Translations under genes and position numbers: made by a program | Notes under the pieces: generated by a model | Database searches by the model: none | What the model was told of the DNA's origin: nothing | What the model saw: only the letters and a program-made list of their open reading frames with translations | Assembly: GCA_028015205.1 (NCBI GenBank) | Contig: CM051521.1 | Span: forward strand, 120,660,614-120,724,613 | Length of the DNA: 64,000 bases | Source: Mytilisepta virgata | Lineage: Eukaryota; Mollusca; Bivalvia; Mytilida; Mytilidae | Direction: 5' to 3' | Shown here: positions 60,927 to 64,000 of the stretch, in pieces | Position numbering within the stretch: position 1 is the first letter of the stretch | Layout: each line of letters opens with the position of its first letter

Positions 60927-61729
60927 CGGTAATGTGTTGGTCACGGACAAATAACGATTTTTGGTTTTTTTATGACAATCACCACTGTTAATGAAACGTG
61001 GAAAAAAAAGGAGTTTTTCGCATTATAAGCTGTTTATGATATATATTTTAAATGTACACCTTATATCTGTTTATTTCTCAATATTCAGTACAAATGTTTC
61101 TGCTTAGAAACAAACGTTTGTATTCAAATACTAATCAAGGCCTTATTCTGTATAGTTGATGTCATTTCTGGGATCTGCTTTGTTTTAATGAAGTGGAATG
61201 GAAATTATAATGTGATTACAGAATATTTTGCATGCAGTGAAAGAAAAATATTTGATTTGTTGTGAGAACAGTGATGTTATGCTAAGATAATTTTTGTATT
61301 GATTACTCAAAATCAATGTTAACATACAGCCAGACAACGTTCAATCATTTTATTGGAGTTAAAGGACACATACATTGACTATGTATTGTCTTGTCCGGTA
61401 CTAAAATAATAATAAATGATAGAGCATAGTGGTGCTTGTAAGGGTAAAATCGTAAAAGGGGTATTATTGTCGCTAGTAAAAAAACATTTAAAGAGTTGTT
61501 ATAGAAAAAAAAATTGAATTTATCAAATACCAAAATATTCATATATTGAACACTTATAATGCATGTGTAGGGACATATTATATTTCTTTATCGTTGCTAT
61601 AATTCAAGAAGGTTTAGTATTTAGTCTGTCAGTTATATACATGTCAGTCAATTTCTTAAAAGTTTCTTTAATGAGGTCTTGAACTTTGTACATGGCAAAG
61701 GCTAATTATTTTTTAAAAGTTGGGCCTTT

Positions 61730-62075
61730 TGTCTGTTATTTTTTATTAATTATTTTTATTGGCGATTTCTACCTCTGGTTTATTTAACAGTTAACAAATT
61801 GGACAGCTGACGGAACCTTTGTCATTTGTTATTGTAATAGTTTACCTTAATTGTACCTGGCGTTTGTTTTATGCTGTGTTTTTGTCGGGTGAACGAATAA
61901 CATGGATCTGAACTAGTATGCATTATTGTTTAGGGACCAGCTGAAGCCCGCCTCCGGGTGTGGGATTTTCTCGCTGCGCTGAAGATCCATTGATAGCCTT
62001 GAGCTGTTTTTTGCTCTTTGGTCGGGTTCTTGTCTCTTTGATACATTCCCCGTTTCTATTCTCTATTCTATCTGT
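61730..62075 (+). repeat. Probable 3' end of a high-copy retroelement
   Basis: It includes TTTATTGGCGATTTC, GTTTTATGCTGTGTTTTTGT, GGGACCAGCTGAAGCCCGCC, TCCGGGTGTGGGATTTTCTC and CTTTGATACATTCCCCGTTT. I associate this ending with mussel retroelements of the Penelope-like type from general familiarity. Nothing in the window proves the link. Confidence 0.35.
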
Positions 62076-62691
62076 TTCATTGGTACGGATATATTACATT
62101 TCTTTGTTCTTGTACTACTCCCATAAGGATAAAACATAGGTCCAGAAACACCTTACCTAGTCCCATATGTATTGAAACAGATTGATGCATGTAGCTGTTA
62201 TCGATACAATGCCCTGCTATTGTTAAAGACATTGTTTCGACTTATACATGTTGAAAAGCAAAAAAAAGCACTTGCTTTTTTGTAATGTTCTAGGTTTTCC
62301 ATTTCATTTTTCACCCACTTGAAGCTAAATCGTTTACCTTACAGTAACACATTACATCAAATCTTGCTTTGGGATATATACGAAATAATACTTTATTGAC
62401 AAATCGTGAATTGATATAGCTAAAGTTGAATAATCTATCAGATTTGTCGAATATACTTTTTTATTCTGTTAGTTACACATGTACCCTTGTTTGTTATGTT
62501 CCATTCTCATTTCGTCTTGCCTTTAAATTTCGATCTAACAGACTTTGCCCACTGTTTTTGTTTCTTTATGTAGTCTTTTGCCGATATATACTTCCGCTTC
62601 AGTGCATCTCCTGTAAAAAATATATATGATAATTTGTTCAATTCATAGTTTTTATTTCGAATGACAATTCTTTTTCTAGCGATGTTTAGCC

Positions 62692-63046
62692 CTTTAGGGA
62701 AGAGATCAAAAGTTCAATGTAGGATAAAAAACTTAATTCACATAGTTTTTTCACTGACCCCCACCCCCCCCCCCCCCCTCCCCCCACCCCCCTCTTAACT
62801 TAATTTGGGAAAAAATTGATTGACCAATAAGGGCATATGCTTTTAGAGTATACTTTTTGTATCACGGGTCCTGTTTTTCCTCAACAAGGTATGTTTGTTC
62901 TGTATATTGACTTGGACGTCACTTAAATCCGTATTTTTCAATCCGAAAATCGATGTCGGATAACAAAACTTGCAGCGATCCCCCACCCCCAAACTACTTG
63001 AATTAAGTTTTTTTTATCTAACATTGAACTTTTGATCTCGTCCCTT
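62692..63046. repeat. Inverted repeat (~50-nt arms) around a C-rich spacer
   Basis: The left arm (62692-62744: AGAGATCAAAAGTTCAATGT, ATAAAAAACTTAATTCA) is mirrored by the right arm (62994-63046: TTGAATTAAG, ACATTGAACTTTTGATCTCG). The 250-nt spacer has a 35-nt C-rich run (62758-62792) and a second CCCCCACCCCC at 62980-62990. Confidence 0.8.
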
Positions 63047-63743
63047 AACAACCATGTGATGACCTAAAAACGGTACAATAAGTCATCCCTAATAAAAAGA
63101 TCCCACTGGTTTATATGGTTCTGCAAAAGATCATCATATTTATATAGAGTCCGACTTTATAGGACTTTCTAGTTTGAAATGGATACTTTCCGAGTATTAC
63201 AGCTTATAATTCTTATGTGAAGTCTTATTAGGATTGAGACTCAGTTCTGTGTTTAACCAGGCCGCATGCTCTATGCATCTGTTCTAATTTTGGTCCCTGT
63301 ATTTTCAGTGAAGTTTTTTTTTTTTCTATACACATGAATAAATGAGATTTCTTATTTCGTGATCAAAGCTAGTTAGCCGAAATTTTCAAGCTTTAACAAG
63401 GCATGGAAAAAAAAGATGCAGAGAAGAGCAAAACCTTTTGGATGATGCATCTGATAAAATTATGATGAATTATGACGATTTTATATAAAGTAACTATTTA
63501 AATTGTATGAACACTGAAACAAATTTCCAATACACCGGCGGACTATGCTGTTGCTTGGCATTAAGAGTAAAGTAGATTCAAATGAATCATATTAAGCATA
63601 ACTGAGACTAGTCACACCGTATTATGTACCAGTTTAGATGCCAAAATACGCTTATTTCGTTAAATCATAAAATAAGTTAATTTCAATATCTTTAACCCCT
63701 ACTTTCTGTTTGCAATAATTCCATACATCTTTATTTTTTGTAG
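63047..63743. other. Caspase intron before the protease exon
   Basis: AT-rich; ends in the acceptor TTTATTTTTTGTAG. No other exon seen. Confidence 0.5.
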
Positions 63744-63991
63744 TGGGGAAAGACGGTCTCTTCGACCAGGAGCTCCATCAGAACCTAACGCATACAATTA
63801 CAACTACCCAAAACGAGGATTATTCATCATTATTAATAATAAAAATTTCCATCCATCGACAGGACAAAGGTGTCGGGAAGGTACAGATGCTGACGCCGAG
63901 AGACTTGAGGAGAGATTTCAAGATTTGGGTTTCGAGGTCAGACGATATGATGATGTCACTGCGTCCAGTATGACAAAAATAATGATCGAAG
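63744..63991 (+). CDS. Caspase-3/7-like protease, first large-subunit exon (gene continues off right edge)
   Basis: Caspases are cysteine proteases that cut after aspartate and carry out apoptosis; this one is executioner-like. Acceptor TTTTTTGTAG precedes 63744; donor GTACAT follows 63991. The exon reads GERRSLRPGAPSEP, YNYNYPKRGLFIIINNKNF, TGQRCREGTDADAERLEERF and LGFEVRRYDDVTASSM. RGLFIIINNKNF is the first core strand and GTDADAE the Arg/Gly-Thr-Asp region flanking the P1-binding Arg (the R of CREGTD). The catalytic His and Cys would be in later exons. It joins either first exon through a split Ser codon. Only the N-terminal ~85 residues of the domain are present. Confidence 0.93.
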
Positions 63992-64000
63992 GTACATAGC

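Overview
The window looks like nuclear DNA of a bivalve mollusc, most likely a mussel (Mytilus-like). It is AT-rich, its genes are broken into short exons with GT..AG introns, and about half of it is transposon-derived sequence: tRNA-derived SINEs, retroelement fragments, a hAT element, and several families with ~110-180 nt tandem cores. There are no bacterial operons, CRISPR arrays or rRNA genes. The organism call is an inference from gene structure and repeat style.

Two host genes can be read. On the minus strand, from about 35.7 kb down to the left edge, lies an RNF216 (TRIAD3)-type RBR E3 ubiquitin ligase. I could join 12 coding exons whose splice phases all agree, giving 977 codons from the start codon at 32668 to the IBR domain at 319. 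The catalytic RING2 half lies beyond the left edge. A non-coding first exon ends at 35653, with a consensus E2F site just upstream of it. On the plus strand, from 42.7 kb to the right edge, is the 5' part of an executioner (caspase-3/7-like) caspase. It has two alternative first exons (42729 and 56224) that resemble each other and share splice phase. The first protease-domain exon is at 63744. The two genes are divergent, about 7 kb apart.

The RNF216 introns hold most of the repeat content. From left to right they carry SINE fragments, tandem-core elements at 2.9-6.1 kb, a ~180-nt array at 6.7-8.2 kb, an array at 8.3-9.6 kb carrying AGGTCAnnnTGACCT palindromes, a SINE inside another tandem repeat at 11-12 kb, a hAT transposon with an 8-bp target duplication at 12.5-13.4 kb, nested elements at 14-18 kb, two related elements at 20.2-24.4 kb that share one insertion point with an unoccupied copy between them, and a degenerate array at 24.7-27 kb. 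The intergenic stretch (36-42.7 kb) has a 43-bp-arm foldback, a LINE-type reverse transcriptase remnant and a remnant of another mobile-type gene. The caspase introns hold foldbacks, minisatellites, two Penelope-like reverse transcriptase fragments and a split SINE.

The observations most worth checking are the duplicated alternative caspase first exons, the array of estrogen-response-element-like palindromes, and the filled/empty insertion-site comparison that defines the ends of a tandem-core element family.
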